From: Sphingomonas sp. Leaf208
GTDB taxonomy: Bacteria; Pseudomonadota; Alphaproteobacteria; Sphingomonadales; Sphingomonadaceae
Assembly: GCF_001421415.1 (NCBI RefSeq)
Contig: NZ_LMKH01000038.1
Location: 58,202 to 91,329 of the forward strand
Reading direction: 5' to 3'
Length of the DNA stretch: 33,128 nucleotides
Shown: piece by piece, positions 16,701 through 23,706 of the stretch
Numbering within the stretch: the stretch's first letter is position 1
How the letters are laid out: every line of letters starts with the position of its first letter
Notes under the pieces: model-generated
What the model saw: only the letters and a program-made list of their open reading frames with translations
The model's database searches: none
Told to the model about the DNA's origin: nothing
Program-made: the position numbers and the translations under genes

Positions 16701-17959
16701 AAGCCGGAAGTCAGCGTCGCCGTGACTTTGGCATCGGGCGCCAGCAGCAGTTGCCCAAAGCCAGCATTTAGGTCGATCGGTGTCGTCACAAGGGTGTCGG
16801 TGGCGAACACCACCCGCTCGGTATTGATGCCGCCACCCGCGTTGATCGCGCCCGTGATCCCCGTTGCCAACGCACGGGTCCCCATGTACCGCGCGATCAG
16901 CGTGTCGCTGCCGTCGCCCAGGTTTACCGATCCGTTGATCGTGCCACCGGTCGAATTGATTGTGCTGTCGCGATTGCCTGTGGTGATGTCGCCAATCACG
17001 GTGCCGCGGTTGGTGAGGGTGAGCGACGTCGACGCCGCGATCGCGGTCACTCCTGCGCTGCCGATTTGCCCACCCAGCTCGTTGGTAACGGCCAGCAAAC
17101 CGCCCGCCAACGCCGCGCCGCTGCCTGAATTGGCAATCGTCCCCGCATTGGTGACGGTCATATAGTAGTTCGGCCCGGCTAAGATCGTTCCCGCAGCCGA
17201 TGTCGATCGGATCGTCGCGCCCGCCACATTAGTGACCGTGGGCCCATAACCGATAGTGGAATCGAGCGCGCTTCCCCCGCCGCCATCGACGCTACCTTCA
17301 TTGGCAAGCGTAGACAGTTGTCCAATGATCCCGCCGACGATGCTCGCGCCCGCTCGGTTGGTGATCGTCGAGAAGCTGGTGAGCAGGCTTGGATAGCTCT
17401 GCGCGGTCGACACCGTGTTGGCGAGCAACGCGGTCCCGCCAGTGCCGGTCACCGTTCCCGCATTGTCGACGCTGACAGAGACGGTCCCGTTCGGGTTGCC
17501 CGGCGATTGGAGCAGCGCCAGCGCCGTTGCGCCCGTCACGCTGCCCCCCGCGCCGATTGTCAGTGCCGTCTCCTGCGTGCTGTAATAGGAGGTTTGGTTC
17601 AGCGTTCCCGAGTTAATCGCGATGGCGGTCTGTCCCGGCGCAGAGACGGTGCCCAGTATCGTGAGCGTATTCATCGAATAAGAAGCCGAGCTCGCCCGCG
17701 GCACATCGACCGCAATCGCCGGCGCGCCCATGTTTGAGACAGTGGCGCCGCTCGCAACGACCAGTGTCGCACCGCGGGTCGTCACGCGGACGCCATCGGA
17801 GTCGGTCCCGGCGCAGGTCGTCGTGCTGTTCGCTGTGTTCTGATCGGGCGCGCATTGCGCCTGCGCAGTCGTCGGCAGCGCCAATCCCCATGCCAGTGCG
17901 CTCGTCCCGAGCACAAACGATAGACTACGGCAGCGCACGGCCGGAACAGAACGGATCAC
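10793..17959 (-). CDS. giant autotransporter (type Va secretion) with repeat passenger
   Basis: The product is about 2388 residues. I prefer the GTG start at 17959: AAGGGGG lies nine bases upstream, and it gives a compact signal (IRSVPAVRCRSLSF, a hydrophobic core, then PTTAQAQ). ATG 17983 in the same frame lacks a ribosome-binding site. The ~2,000-residue passenger is built from degenerate beta-helix repeats, with endless NSGTI, NAGTI and ITNTGTI turns and D/N-rich stretches such as LGAGNDTLAIGA. A linker region with SLFEITPTISDKLVVNGAL precedes the C-terminal ~290-residue beta-barrel, which ends on phenylalanine (RVGVRLAF) as required for barrel assembly. It should export a long surface fibre, possibly an adhesin. 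A decayed paralogue lies at 738-2765. No protease active site was noticed. Confidence 0.92.
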   Translation of the reverse strand: MIRSVPAVRCRSLSFVLGTSALAWGLALPTTAQAQCAPDQNTANSTTTCAGTDSDGVRVTTRGATLVVASGATVSNMGAPAIAVDVPRASSASYSMNTLTILGTVSAPGQTAIAINSGTLNQTSYYSTQETALTIGAGGSVTGATALALLQSPGNPNGTVSVSVDNAGTVTGTGGTALLANTVSTAQSYPSLLTSFSTITNRAGASIVGGIIGQLSTLANEGSVDGGGGSALDSTIGYGPTVTNVAGATIRSTSAAGTILAGPNYYMTVTNAGTIANSGSGAALAGGLLAVTNELGGQIGSAGVTAIAASTSLTLTNRGTVIGDITTGNRDSTINSTGGTINGSVNLGDGSDTLIARYMGTRALATGITGAINAGGGINTERVVFATDTLVTTPIDLNAGFGQLLLAPDAKVTATLTSGFSTATPLVITGLGTVVNQATIALAGRAVSDLDYAFGSSAQFRNEGSITASVSNTYGSAGIVLSSHSFANSGTVSVTGSGGVSMSYNAVVNSGIITAAGPGVNMFDGVLTNSGTIVSTAGIGAYLNGNVGYTASNSGTIRGATTGVSTGIYLTNTGTISSAGVGVAVQPYGYLINAAGGVVSGGSGGAVTVSSFNAGVANAGTINGNVAFDGFGNSNSLTYIALTGGTLNGNLALGESATLVTDLVNTGPGQFAGITGTVTAGSTSALRYAVNADATAKIPTGNVGPFEKVGYQLANGAALTLSAPTGQARAQALQLAGNGSVDLDAAIATTNAPVVQSTYAITYPGATTPATGALSITSRGALGFTRTTTNGDYYAGAIVLNSVDSFTNAGSIAVTDRTGSSIAGIYGGASATNAGTITLNGAVGISGTGTITNTGTISQTAGGAPARGVANFGTLINSGTISVGGSAVLLGNSYYTGSTYVLPTITNTGTLVSTFGAAITTDAYSYGPGQIINAAGGTIAGIGRAIQVRSATLSNAGTINGTVDLGYADANTRSYNSSSYIAAGGTIAGDLLFGADSDLLLQTGDSLGVSGIVDGGAGTDIYGRVFASSGTVDIAPTGVRNFEDSLVQAAGVDTVVTTTASGTFSGNLYVAGTGSIVNQANIAGMLTTSLPYSLSSPYLADPIFPADQVLASLTNAGAVAGGVYATVPSFTNSGTVTTSSFYGPAVSLSGAPTLAFANSGTIGVPSTATYYTQAANLYATQGMTIDNSGRIDGGLFTVLRSDDSAAPVSLGVANSGTIASSNGAIAASFAIDARENGGTANITNSGTIAAQSPGSAYALDLDVRSSSQPFAYALTNTGTISATATPMTGGNYPSYAYGLIVQGGNLSGTITNAAGGTISATGDRAYAILAGDSALNLINAGTISAFGTTGSAAVFTYGTFDNMIRNTGTITGDVLLDAGSDTVDNAGTINGFVDLYAGDDRFVQRVGGTSNGLVDGGDGTDSYELATTGGTVSLAASQIANFERVTQTGTGTGVFSGSFGVDTIGLSGGTLAVAAGQTLATQGATTVTGSAGSGALTLVNAGTIVGGITLAEGNDIVVNTGAIGGAVLLGAGGDIYVEGVGSIATGGVDGGAGANLYRVMLGGDRTGIGARTNFQTLAVDGSGTLALTLDQHFQSIALTGTSLSLGLGGYTVGQITGTGPATHVTLDGDVGAVQLGAGNDTLAIGAATLAGRYDGGLGTDTLRLTKTGAVTLTGAATGFETLALAGNALTIVGTLGNTGQSIAITGGDKTVTVARGGVLVGTIDLGAGNDGFRLAAGGTLVGTVSGGAGSNAATLDLSAGDFGLRAGTLTNFARLTTEGSGTLTLGGGGFVYDALAAAGNLTIAADAGLAARVTFESADNRFTIDGGFAGAVDGGTGSDSIDVSGGSASAPVAFSSIANIEAYRMSGGFATIAGVTSLGNVTLTGGRLVGLAGSSMTAATFTVNQGATFGSAGTVNGNIAVAGTLSPGASPGTMTVNGNVALASTSTSLFEITPTISDKLVVNGALTIAGGATLQLASTGALTPGQSLDLITTSGGITGSFTTVIKPASLFGFVVQDANTIRLLGQFLNDAGYTGQVRNSIDYVNGVLTSGQASTALIAAAPLLVDASGGTNALLFGRLTPEPYAAARQIGVENGLTLADAARGSAFTPTRDTPGVYTFASALSGTRTLGANVVRGTARTNVNGYGFLAGIGVAGEGWSLGAFGGWLNGHQTLSNLGARTQADGVVAGVHGRVQRGAVGIKAMVAYDGAQAETRRALPGGTAFGRYDLHSWTADASIDAALPLSSAWTMRPSIGGTVIRTTRDGVTETGGSAFALTVAKQRSTAAFVDGSLTFTSAVSSGSLMVARPYLTIGARYQMKGRTPYALAGLGGGDLGLLATGAPRAPLLATATLGADIAVSQRLAVFGALSGESGDADHNASARVGVRLAF

Positions 17960-18185
17960 GATTGCATTCCCCCTTATCGGCATATTTGCTGCCGTATTTC
18001 GTTCGTTTGCGCGATTTTCAACGATGTTGTCCAGTGGCGCGTAAGCAGGCCCCGCATAGCTCGACGGACTTTTATTCGTAGCTATTGGGCGTATTCGGTC
18101 ACGGTCTTGTCGCTAATGGCCTAACTTCCAAACGTTTCGTAAATGCTAAGTTTCGCGACAGCGCTCTCAACGCTCTTGTTTTCTC

Positions 18186-18399
18186 GTGCACTCGACTGCA
18201 ACGCGCGGCGTTAAAGGAGGCCGGATGCAAGCGGGCGTTCGAGGAAAAGATCTCAGGGTGAAGCGTGACCGGCCCGAGCTAGTCAAGATGATCGAGCAGC
18301 TGCGCGACGAAGACACGGTGGTGACGCGGCTCGACCGACTAGCACACTTAATCCGCGACCTGGGACGCTCGCCTAGAGGCTGGCGTACCGACGCTTGTT
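18186..18399 (+). pseudogene. serine resolvase/invertase fragment
   Basis: GVRGKDLRVKRDRPELVKMI followed by EQLRDEDTVVTRLDRLAH is the conserved middle of the Tn3-type resolvase catalytic domain (the DxVxVTRLDRLAR block). The catalytic serine end before it and the DNA-binding domain after it are missing, and one residue of the VVVTRLDRLA block is lost. It is a relic of a transposon or inversion system. Confidence 0.65.
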
Positions 18400-18596
18400 G
18401 AGGCGCGTACCGTCGTCGAGAGGTTCCACGAAACGATCCGGCGTAAAACAGAGGGGGATTTCGTTCCCTGGATCGACGTGGCCGAGGCAGCCTGGTAGCG
18501 TCTTTCGCCAATGGAATTGCACGCGACGTCGCCGCGGTTCGGGCAGTCAGCGTCACCTCTTGGTCAAACGGGCAGTCCGAAGGGCAAATCACTTAG
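18400..18596 (+). pseudogene. ISL3-family transposase C-terminal fragment
   Basis: The frame reads EARTVVERFHETIRRKTEGD then FVPWIDVAEAAW. After a frame change it reads VASFANGIARDVAAVRAVSV then TSWSNGQSEGQIT and a stop. The NGIARD and SNGQ-EGQI blocks are the end of ISL3 transposases. The usual KLKL-RQMYGRA tail is cut off. It is directly abutted by the resolvase scrap on the left and the IS5 scrap on the right. Confidence 0.7.
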
Positions 18597-18604
18597 AGCC
18601 CGAC

Positions 18605-18732
18605 TCATAATTCGAGTTTAGCAATACGGCGGGTCATTCGTCTTATGGACGAGACGAGCATCCAGGCTTCGGACGATGCGATGGAGGCTTCCCAGTCCTT
18701 GGCGAGATAGGGTCTTCTCCAACCGTCCCGGT
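18605..18732 (-). pseudogene. IS5-family transposase C-terminal fragment
   Basis: The minus-strand peptide RPYLAKDWEASIASSEAWML continues as VSSIRRMTRRIAKLEL and a stop at 18605. The AKDWE-SIASSEAW block is the diagnostic end of IS5 (IS427-type) transposases. Nothing of the remainder exists upstream, where the higA gene ends. It is a scar only. Confidence 0.7.
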
Positions 18733-19101
18733 TTAGGCCTTGGCTAGCGCATATTCTTGAACCAGCACCTTCTCCGGCACATGCCACGCTCCGGCGATTT
18801 TACGGATCATGGGGAGTGTGAGGGCACGATGACGGCTCAATATCTCGGTCGCTCGTGACTGCCCAATCAGGGTAGCCAGTTCGGCACGAGTATAGCCGTT
18901 CATCTCCATTGCTGCCTCAATCGCGCGCACCGGATCAAGTGGCTCGATAGGCCAGCGGCGGCTTGCATAGGTTTCGACCAACGTGGCGAGAACGTCGAGC
19001 CGATCGCCGGCATCGGTGCCTTCCTCTGCTCCCCACAGCGCCTCGATCTCTCGCAACGCCGTTTCATGGTCTTCGTCGGTCCGGATAGGACGAATGTGCA
19101 T
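18733..19101 (-). CDS. higA: HigA-type antitoxin, XRE helix-turn-helix
   Basis: The product is 122 residues from ATG 19101, where GGAG lies eight bases upstream; in-frame starts at 19122 and 19128 are also open. MHIRPIRTDEDHETALREIE opens like typical HigA antitoxins of the HigB_2-linked type. The C-terminal XRE helix-turn-helix runs through GYTRAELATLIGQSRATEIL and ALTLPMIRKIAGAWHVP. It should neutralise the HigB toxin encoded just before it and repress the promoter through the palindromes at 19443-19481. The gene order (toxin first) is that of higBA loci. The gene is intact. Confidence 0.88.
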   Translation of the reverse strand: MHIRPIRTDEDHETALREIEALWGAEEGTDAGDRLDVLATLVETYASRRWPIEPLDPVRAIEAAMEMNGYTRAELATLIGQSRATEILSRHRALTLPMIRKIAGAWHVPEKVLVQEYALAKA

Positions 19102-19124
19102 CGCACCAGCTCCAATAGGCATCG

Positions 19125-19427
19125 TCAAAACAGGCTCACCGTCAAGGCATCGATCTTATCGTACTCGGCATGCGTCCCAACGAACTTGATGAAAGCAATT
19201 AACCGTTTACAGTCGAACGCCACCACCATACGATAATCACCACCAGCCACCTCGAACCGGACCCGTTCGCCGTTAAGCGATTTCGCTTTCGAGAAATCGG
19301 CAACGACGTCCAGGGAGCTTTGCCAACCAGCCGCCCCAGCAACGTCATGCCAGTGCCTCAAAGAGGCTTCCGTTGTGGGGTGCTTCGACCAGAACGCAAT
19401 TAGCTTGTTCCTGGCCATGATCCTCAT
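19125..19427 (-). CDS. higB: HigB-type mRNA-interferase toxin
   Basis: The product is 100 residues from ATG 19427 (MRIMARNKLIAFWSKHP). This start is chosen because the family typically begins MR-x-I-A. The RelE-like core includes FSKAKSLNGERVRFEVAGGD, YRMVVAFDCKRLIAFIKFVG and then THAEYDKID. The G(D/N)YR-VV block and the HAEYDKID end are characteristic of the HigB_2 toxins that cleave translated mRNA on the ribosome. The gene is immediately upstream of higA with a 23-base gap to the chosen higA start. All conserved blocks are present, so it is presumably active when antitoxin is lost. Confidence 0.88.
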   Translation of the reverse strand: MRIMARNKLIAFWSKHPTTEASLRHWHDVAGAAGWQSSLDVVADFSKAKSLNGERVRFEVAGGDYRMVVAFDCKRLIAFIKFVGTHAEYDKIDALTVSLF

Positions 19428-19442
19428 ACTCATTGATTAGCA

Positions 19443-19481
19443 TTTCCCGTTCCGGGAAACAATAAATTCCCGCATTGGGAA
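19443..19481 (-). promoter_or_regulatory. twin-palindrome operator of higBA
   Basis: TTTCCCGTTCCGGGAAA (19443-19459) and TTCCCGCATTGGGAA (19467-19481) are two versions of one dyad, TTCCC-N5-GGGAA. Their centres are 23 bp apart, about two helical turns. They end 16 bp before the higB ATG and flank a TATTGT -10-like hexamer. They are the likely HigA binding sites for autoregulation. Confidence 0.65.
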
Positions 19482-19565
19482 AGTTTGGGATCAATCGTTG
19501 TCCCTCTATCGTTCCTGACTCCAGATGCCGACATGGGGATGACACCGAAATCGAAGCGCTTAAAT

Positions 19566-19655
19566 ATGCCCCAGCCCTCCTGATCGGCAATATTGCCTTG
19601 CTAGGCCAGCGTGCCGCGGTCGTTATGCCCAATCTGCGAGGCTGGCAGAAAGGTA
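19566..19655. repeat. 90-bp direct repeat, copy 1
   Basis: It closely matches 20595-20685 in the same orientation, with one single-base length difference and scattered substitutions. It lies about 140 bp upstream of higB, while copy 2 lies directly upstream of the pRiA4b-like gene, so it may be a duplicated 5' leader. Confidence 0.85.
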
Positions 19656-19660
19656 GACCT

Positions 19661-19915
19661 TTACCCTCTTGAGCCGGTTTGATTCCGATCAAGTGTCACC
19701 CGCACCGTGCCGGGCGGACATCGCTTTCGCCGATCCCCAGCCGTTGTCCATGACCATCCTGCTTCGGCCAATGCATCGCTGATCAAGCCGGCGACGACCG
19801 CAGGTTCGCCGCTACAGTACCAGTCCACCCCGTCGCCATCCTCCCGCACCTAGGGCACCAGTTCGCCCACACGGCGGAACGAACAGGAAATCATGTGGCA
19901 TAGGGACTGCGCCAT
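19661..19915 (-). pseudogene. broken small ORF (unknown family)
   Basis: The frame 19849-19661 reads REDGDGVDWYCSGEPAVVAG then LISDALAEAGWSWTTAGD and TVRVTLDR. Directly upstream in the same frame is CSFRRVGELVP followed by a TAG, so a longer protein seems to have been interrupted by one nonsense change. The sequence looks protein-like, but I do not recognise it. Confidence 0.35.
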
Positions 19916-19967
19916 TCGACGTCGGCCAGCGCATGCCACAGGTCAACACCGCAAGCGCCATCCGCCC

Positions 19968-20585
19968 TCACCTGGTCGCCAGAAACAAGATCGACAATGA
20001 CCTCGAACGCCTTGGAGAGGTGATGGACACGGCTGCCGGGAACACCTCATGGTCGCTTCGGGTGACAAACGACGGTCCGCCGAAGCTAACTCGGTCGTTT
20101 GAAAAACTCGATGCCGTTGGCGTACAGTCAGCGTAGCCGGAGTACCCTCCCATATCCTCGGGCGGCCCGGATCGTACACCCTCAATGCATCGGGGATAGC
20201 TGACATTCGGATCACGCATACGGCGACGAAGCATGATCCGGTGATGCCAATCGTCGCCATAGTCGTACACGTACAAGGCTTGGAGGCTGGCGTCCTCACC
20301 GTAGGGGAAGCTGAGGTCCTGCATGCGCACCCCGCCCGCCTCGATAGTACAGGGACCATATGTGTCGCCATCATCGAACTCGGGCGCGCCGATCGTCAGT
20401 CCGCCGACGTCGAAGCGATGCAGGTGGCTATCGGTCCAGCCGAACGCTGCCTGCAAAACCTCATGGAACTGCGCGAAGTTAAGATCGACGGGCAGCTCCA
20501 GCGTGCGCTCGATCCGAGGCGCGATCCCAAGAATGTGGACATTCGCGGTGATGATGAAGCTGTCTGGGTCGAAGGGATCTTGCAT
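19968..20585 (-). CDS. pRiA4b ORF-3-like protein with replaced C-terminus
   Basis: Residues 1-150 are a recognisable pRiA4b ORF-3 domain (PF07929-type): LPVDLNFAQFHEVLQAAFGW, then DSHLHRF and YDYGDDWHHRIML. These are characteristic blocks of a family found on plasmids and IS elements whose function is not known. After SGYADC the usual C-terminus (D-P-xH-E and FDP motifs) is absent. The frame instead continues about 50 codons into unrelated sequence that matches 25401-25455, so the gene was truncated by recombination near 20125. It starts beside repeat copy 2, about 100 nt after the relaxase stop. It may make a truncated protein. Confidence 0.65.
   Translation of the reverse strand: MQDPFDPDSFIITANVHILGIAPRIERTLELPVDLNFAQFHEVLQAAFGWTDSHLHRFDVGGLTIGAPEFDDGDTYGPCTIEAGGVRMQDLSFPYGEDASLQALYVYDYGDDWHHRIMLRRRMRDPNVSYPRCIEGVRSGPPEDMGGYSGYADCTPTASSFSNDRVSFGGPSFVTRSDHEVFPAAVSITSPRRSRSLSILFLATR
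20071..20124 (-). repeat. 54-bp direct repeat, copy 1 (YANGIE fragment)
   Basis: It matches 25401-25455 with about ten differences and the same orientation. Both encode YANGIE(F/L)F-x-RP, so both are pieces of one unknown coding sequence. The two copies bracket the mobilization operon. Confidence 0.75.
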
Positions 20586-20594
20586 GACCCAAAC

Positions 20595-20685
20595 ATGCCC
20601 CAGCCCTTCCTGATCAGCAATGTTGCCTTGCTAGGCCAGCGCGCCGCGGCCGTTATGCCCAATCTGCAAGGCCGGCGGAAAGGTA
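20595..20685. repeat. 90-bp direct repeat, copy 2
   Basis: This is the partner of 19566-19655. It fills the gap between the relaxase stop (20689-20691) and the pRiA4b-like start, and it contains the GC-rich dyad GGCCAGCGCGCCGCGGCC. Confidence 0.85.
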
Positions 20686-20688
20686 AAA

Positions 20689-23600
20689 CTACATGTCCAT
20701 GTCGAAGTCGCGGGTAATCTCGATTTCGAGCTCCTTGCGGCTCGGTGCGATCGGCTCGACCTGCACCATCGCGACCGGTTCAGGCACAAGCCAGACCGGT
20801 GCTGCAGTGACCTCCTCCTTCCCGATCGTCTGCAAGGCGGCGCTCATCGCATCCAGCAAGCGCGCATCCCTGCTTTCCGCACGCTCCGCCGCAACTTCTG
20901 CCGGGGCCAGTTCCCCCGTCGCCGGATCGAAGCGCTCCCCGCCTGAGGGCGACAGTTCGGGTGCGAGGTCGAGCGCGTGCGGCACATCGCCGCGGTGGCT
21001 CTCGATCGCCGCGACCAGGCCTGCGCGGTCATCGGTGTGCAGCGTCATGTCCTCGCGTGCCCGGGTCTGGAGAACATAGTACAGGCTCTGGCTGTTGAGC
21101 AGGCGGTCGTGACTGTCCATGACCGTGATCGCCCGGTCGACGGTGATGCCCTGCGCCCGGTGCATGTTGAGCACCGCTCCGTGCCCCAGCCGCTCACGCA
21201 TCGGATCGTTCGGCGGGATAACATGGTCGCGGTCGCGGCCTGACAGATGCAGCGTGCCGCCCTCGATGCGGTCGAGCGTGACCGCAGTGCCGTTGGTCAT
21301 CCCGCGCGTATTGTCCTCACCCGTGAAGATCAGACGGTCGCCCTCGCGCACCTCGATCTCGCCTGGCACCGCCAGCGCGGCCCCCTGCCCGGCATGGTGA
21401 AGGCTACGCGGATCGAAGTGCCGGGTATGCCCGTCACGTTCGAGCCGGACGGTCCCGGTTCCCCGTTCGGTCGCGCCGACCGTGTAGGAGCCAGGCACCA
21501 GTCCTGCCTGATGGCGGTAGATGTCGAGCCGCATGCCCTCGGCCCAGTACCGCGACTGGCGTAGTTCCTCGCGGGTCAGGTTGAGATTGTCCCAGACCCT
21601 GAGCGTGACGGCATCTGGGCCGAGCAAACCTTCGGCCATCAGCCCGTCGCGCACCGCGCCGAGTACCGCTTCGCGCAGCACATGCCCGGAGGTCAGCAGC
21701 GCAGTGCGGTCGCGCTCTCCGGTCGGCAGACCGAGATATTGCGCGACCGCAGCCGCAGCCGGATCGGCGCTCTCGCATACCCGCCCGCCGAGCAGCGCCA
21801 CGGTATCGCCGATGCGGCCTTCACGGGCGAGCGAAGCGGCCTCGCGCAGCGTGTCGGTCTGCTGGCGGCGGTTCTCGGCGAGGCGCACCGTCGGCATGCC
21901 GGCCTTCTGCAGTAACGCGAACGGTCGCCCCGCGCTCGGCGACGCGATCTGCCTCACGTCGCCGACCAGCACCAGTTTCGCCGCCCCGCCTGCCCGCACC
22001 ACATCGATCAGCCCGGCCAGTTGACGCGACGATACCATCGACGCCTCCTCGAGTACGACGATCTTGCCCGCCATCAGCGTGGACAGCGTCTCGCTCATAC
22101 GGGCGCGACCATCGCTGCGACCATGCGCCTGTAGTACTGATGCGAGCGAACGCATCTTGAGCCCGAGTCCGGCCATCTCCTCCATCAGCTTGTTCTGCGG
22201 CACCAGCACCAGCAGCCCCACCCCGCCTTCCGCACCCGCCCGGCCGACCGTCTCGAACAGGAAGGATTTGCCGCTGCCGGCATCGCCCTGGATCAGCTGG
22301 ATGCGATCGGTGCCGGCGAGCATCGCCAGCCCCGCCTGGCGCTGTTCATCCGCCAGCGTCACGCCCCGCGCTTCCGCTACATGGGTCAGCGCCGCATCCG
22401 CCTTGCATGCCGCCATCGGCGAGTTCGCGGTGCCGACACCGGCGCGCACGGCTGCCAGGATCGTCTTCTCGGTCGCCAGCATGTCCCTTGTCGTCAGCCG
22501 GTTGGCATGGACACCGCCACGCGGACCCGCGATCAGGACGCCTGCCTGCCGCAGGGCATCGGTCCGTGCCTCTATGCCGCGCACCGTCGCCCCCTTTTCC
22601 GCCATGGAAAGGCTGGCGGCCAGGACATCGCGGTGGTCGAAGCTCGCCGCCCGCTCACCGAGGTGACGGACGCCCGCCGCGACCGCATAGGCACTGGCGA
22701 GATCGCCGCCACGGCGGACATCGTCCAGACCGCGCAGCAGCGGCTCGGGGCTGGGCCCGAACCCACGGGTGACCCGCGCCACCAAAGTGGCCCCCCAGTC
22801 GCGTACCGCCGCCATCGCTGAACGCGGTCGCACCATATCGTACGCGGCCTGCGTCACGCCGTGGATTGCCGGCCCGTGCACCACCGCCTTCTGCGCCCAC
22901 AGCGCGCGCGCCACTTGTGCATCGCCCGCCTGCTTGGCGTCGCGCGAGCGGGTCGCGATCTGCGCCATCGCGCGCGGCGAGGTCATTCCGAGTTCGGCCG
23001 CCTTGCGCAGGATCTCCTCGCGCCGGGCACTGAACGCCTCGATCACGTCGCGAGGGATACCGAGAATGTCGAACTGGCCGTGCTTGCCGTTGATTTCGGT
23101 TTGATAGCCAAGCTTGCTCAGTTCGAGCCGTAGCTCGGCATGGTAGGCGGCACCGATCAGTGTCGACTGCTTCCACAGGGGCCCGTTGTTGAGGGCAACC
23201 CATGACCCATCGGCGCGCAAGGCTGCGTTGACCACCGCGGCGTGGGTATGGAGGTGTGGATCGAGCATGCGGCTGAGGTCGTGCTGGAACAGCGCATAGA
23301 CCATCCGTGCCGGCTGCAGCGTCTTACCGGCCTTGCCCGAGCGCGCCTGTCCGAACCGCGCCTCCGCCCATGCCATCGTCGCCGACACTGCTCTCGCATG
23401 CGCCGCGACGACGCGCGCATCGCCACCGATCAGCGCCACCAGCGACACCGATTTGGGCGCGTTGAAGGTAAGGTCGAACCCACGATTGCGCGTGCCGTCG
23501 CCGCCATCTGCAATGACCACGCCGCCCGGTAGCCGGCCGTCCAGCACGGCGTTGAATGCATCGCCGTCGACATGGCCGGAAAGTCCGAGTTCGGCTGCCC

Positions 23601-23706
23601 CCTCACCGCCCCAGGCGGAGGGCCCTTCCTGCTCGCCGGTATAATAATTATCGGCGGCATAATAATCCGCCGCGTTCTTGGGCAGGGGATTGGGTCGGAC
23701 GGTCAT
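20689..23706 (-). CDS. MobF-family (TrwC/TraA-type) conjugative relaxase-helicase
   Basis: The product is 1005 residues from ATG 23706, which overlaps the upstream stop (ATGA). The frame is open a further 102 codons, but that part is a shadow of the upstream gene. The TrwC relaxase domain (~1-300) has the tyrosine pairs DYYAADNYY (Y15/Y16, Y21/Y22) for nicking. The HUH motif HDLSRMLDPHLHTH supplies H142, H153 and H155 with the same spacing as in TrwC. The helicase half has Walker A GDAGSGKSF, Walker B VVLEEASMV, a VLVGDVRQIA block and the late MHRAQGITVDRAI and YVLQTRAREDMTLH motifs of the RecD/TraI superfamily 1 type. The enzyme should nick oriT, remain attached to the DNA and unwind it for transfer. 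No coupling protein or mating-pair genes are in the window. Confidence 0.92.
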   Translation of the reverse strand: MTVRPNPLPKNAADYYAADNYYTGEQEGPSAWGGEGAAELGLSGHVDGDAFNAVLDGRLPGGVVIADGGDGTRNRGFDLTFNAPKSVSLVALIGGDARVVAAHARAVSATMAWAEARFGQARSGKAGKTLQPARMVYALFQHDLSRMLDPHLHTHAAVVNAALRADGSWVALNNGPLWKQSTLIGAAYHAELRLELSKLGYQTEINGKHGQFDILGIPRDVIEAFSARREEILRKAAELGMTSPRAMAQIATRSRDAKQAGDAQVARALWAQKAVVHGPAIHGVTQAAYDMVRPRSAMAAVRDWGATLVARVTRGFGPSPEPLLRGLDDVRRGGDLASAYAVAAGVRHLGERAASFDHRDVLAASLSMAEKGATVRGIEARTDALRQAGVLIAGPRGGVHANRLTTRDMLATEKTILAAVRAGVGTANSPMAACKADAALTHVAEARGVTLADEQRQAGLAMLAGTDRIQLIQGDAGSGKSFLFETVGRAGAEGGVGLLVLVPQNKLMEEMAGLGLKMRSLASVLQAHGRSDGRARMSETLSTLMAGKIVVLEEASMVSSRQLAGLIDVVRAGGAAKLVLVGDVRQIASPSAGRPFALLQKAGMPTVRLAENRRQQTDTLREAASLAREGRIGDTVALLGGRVCESADPAAAAVAQYLGLPTGERDRTALLTSGHVLREAVLGAVRDGLMAEGLLGPDAVTLRVWDNLNLTREELRQSRYWAEGMRLDIYRHQAGLVPGSYTVGATERGTGTVRLERDGHTRHFDPRSLHHAGQGAALAVPGEIEVREGDRLIFTGEDNTRGMTNGTAVTLDRIEGGTLHLSGRDRDHVIPPNDPMRERLGHGAVLNMHRAQGITVDRAITVMDSHDRLLNSQSLYYVLQTRAREDMTLHTDDRAGLVAAIESHRGDVPHALDLAPELSPSGGERFDPATGELAPAEVAAERAESRDARLLDAMSAALQTIGKEEVTAAPVWLVPEPVAMVQVEPIAPSRKELEIEITRDFDMDM

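Noticed and set aside
20396..20662. minus-strand frame starting in the 90-bp repeat (GITAAARWPSKATLLIR)
   Set aside because: Both repeat copies keep this frame roughly open, but there is no start signal. A regulatory or leader role for the repeat is simpler.
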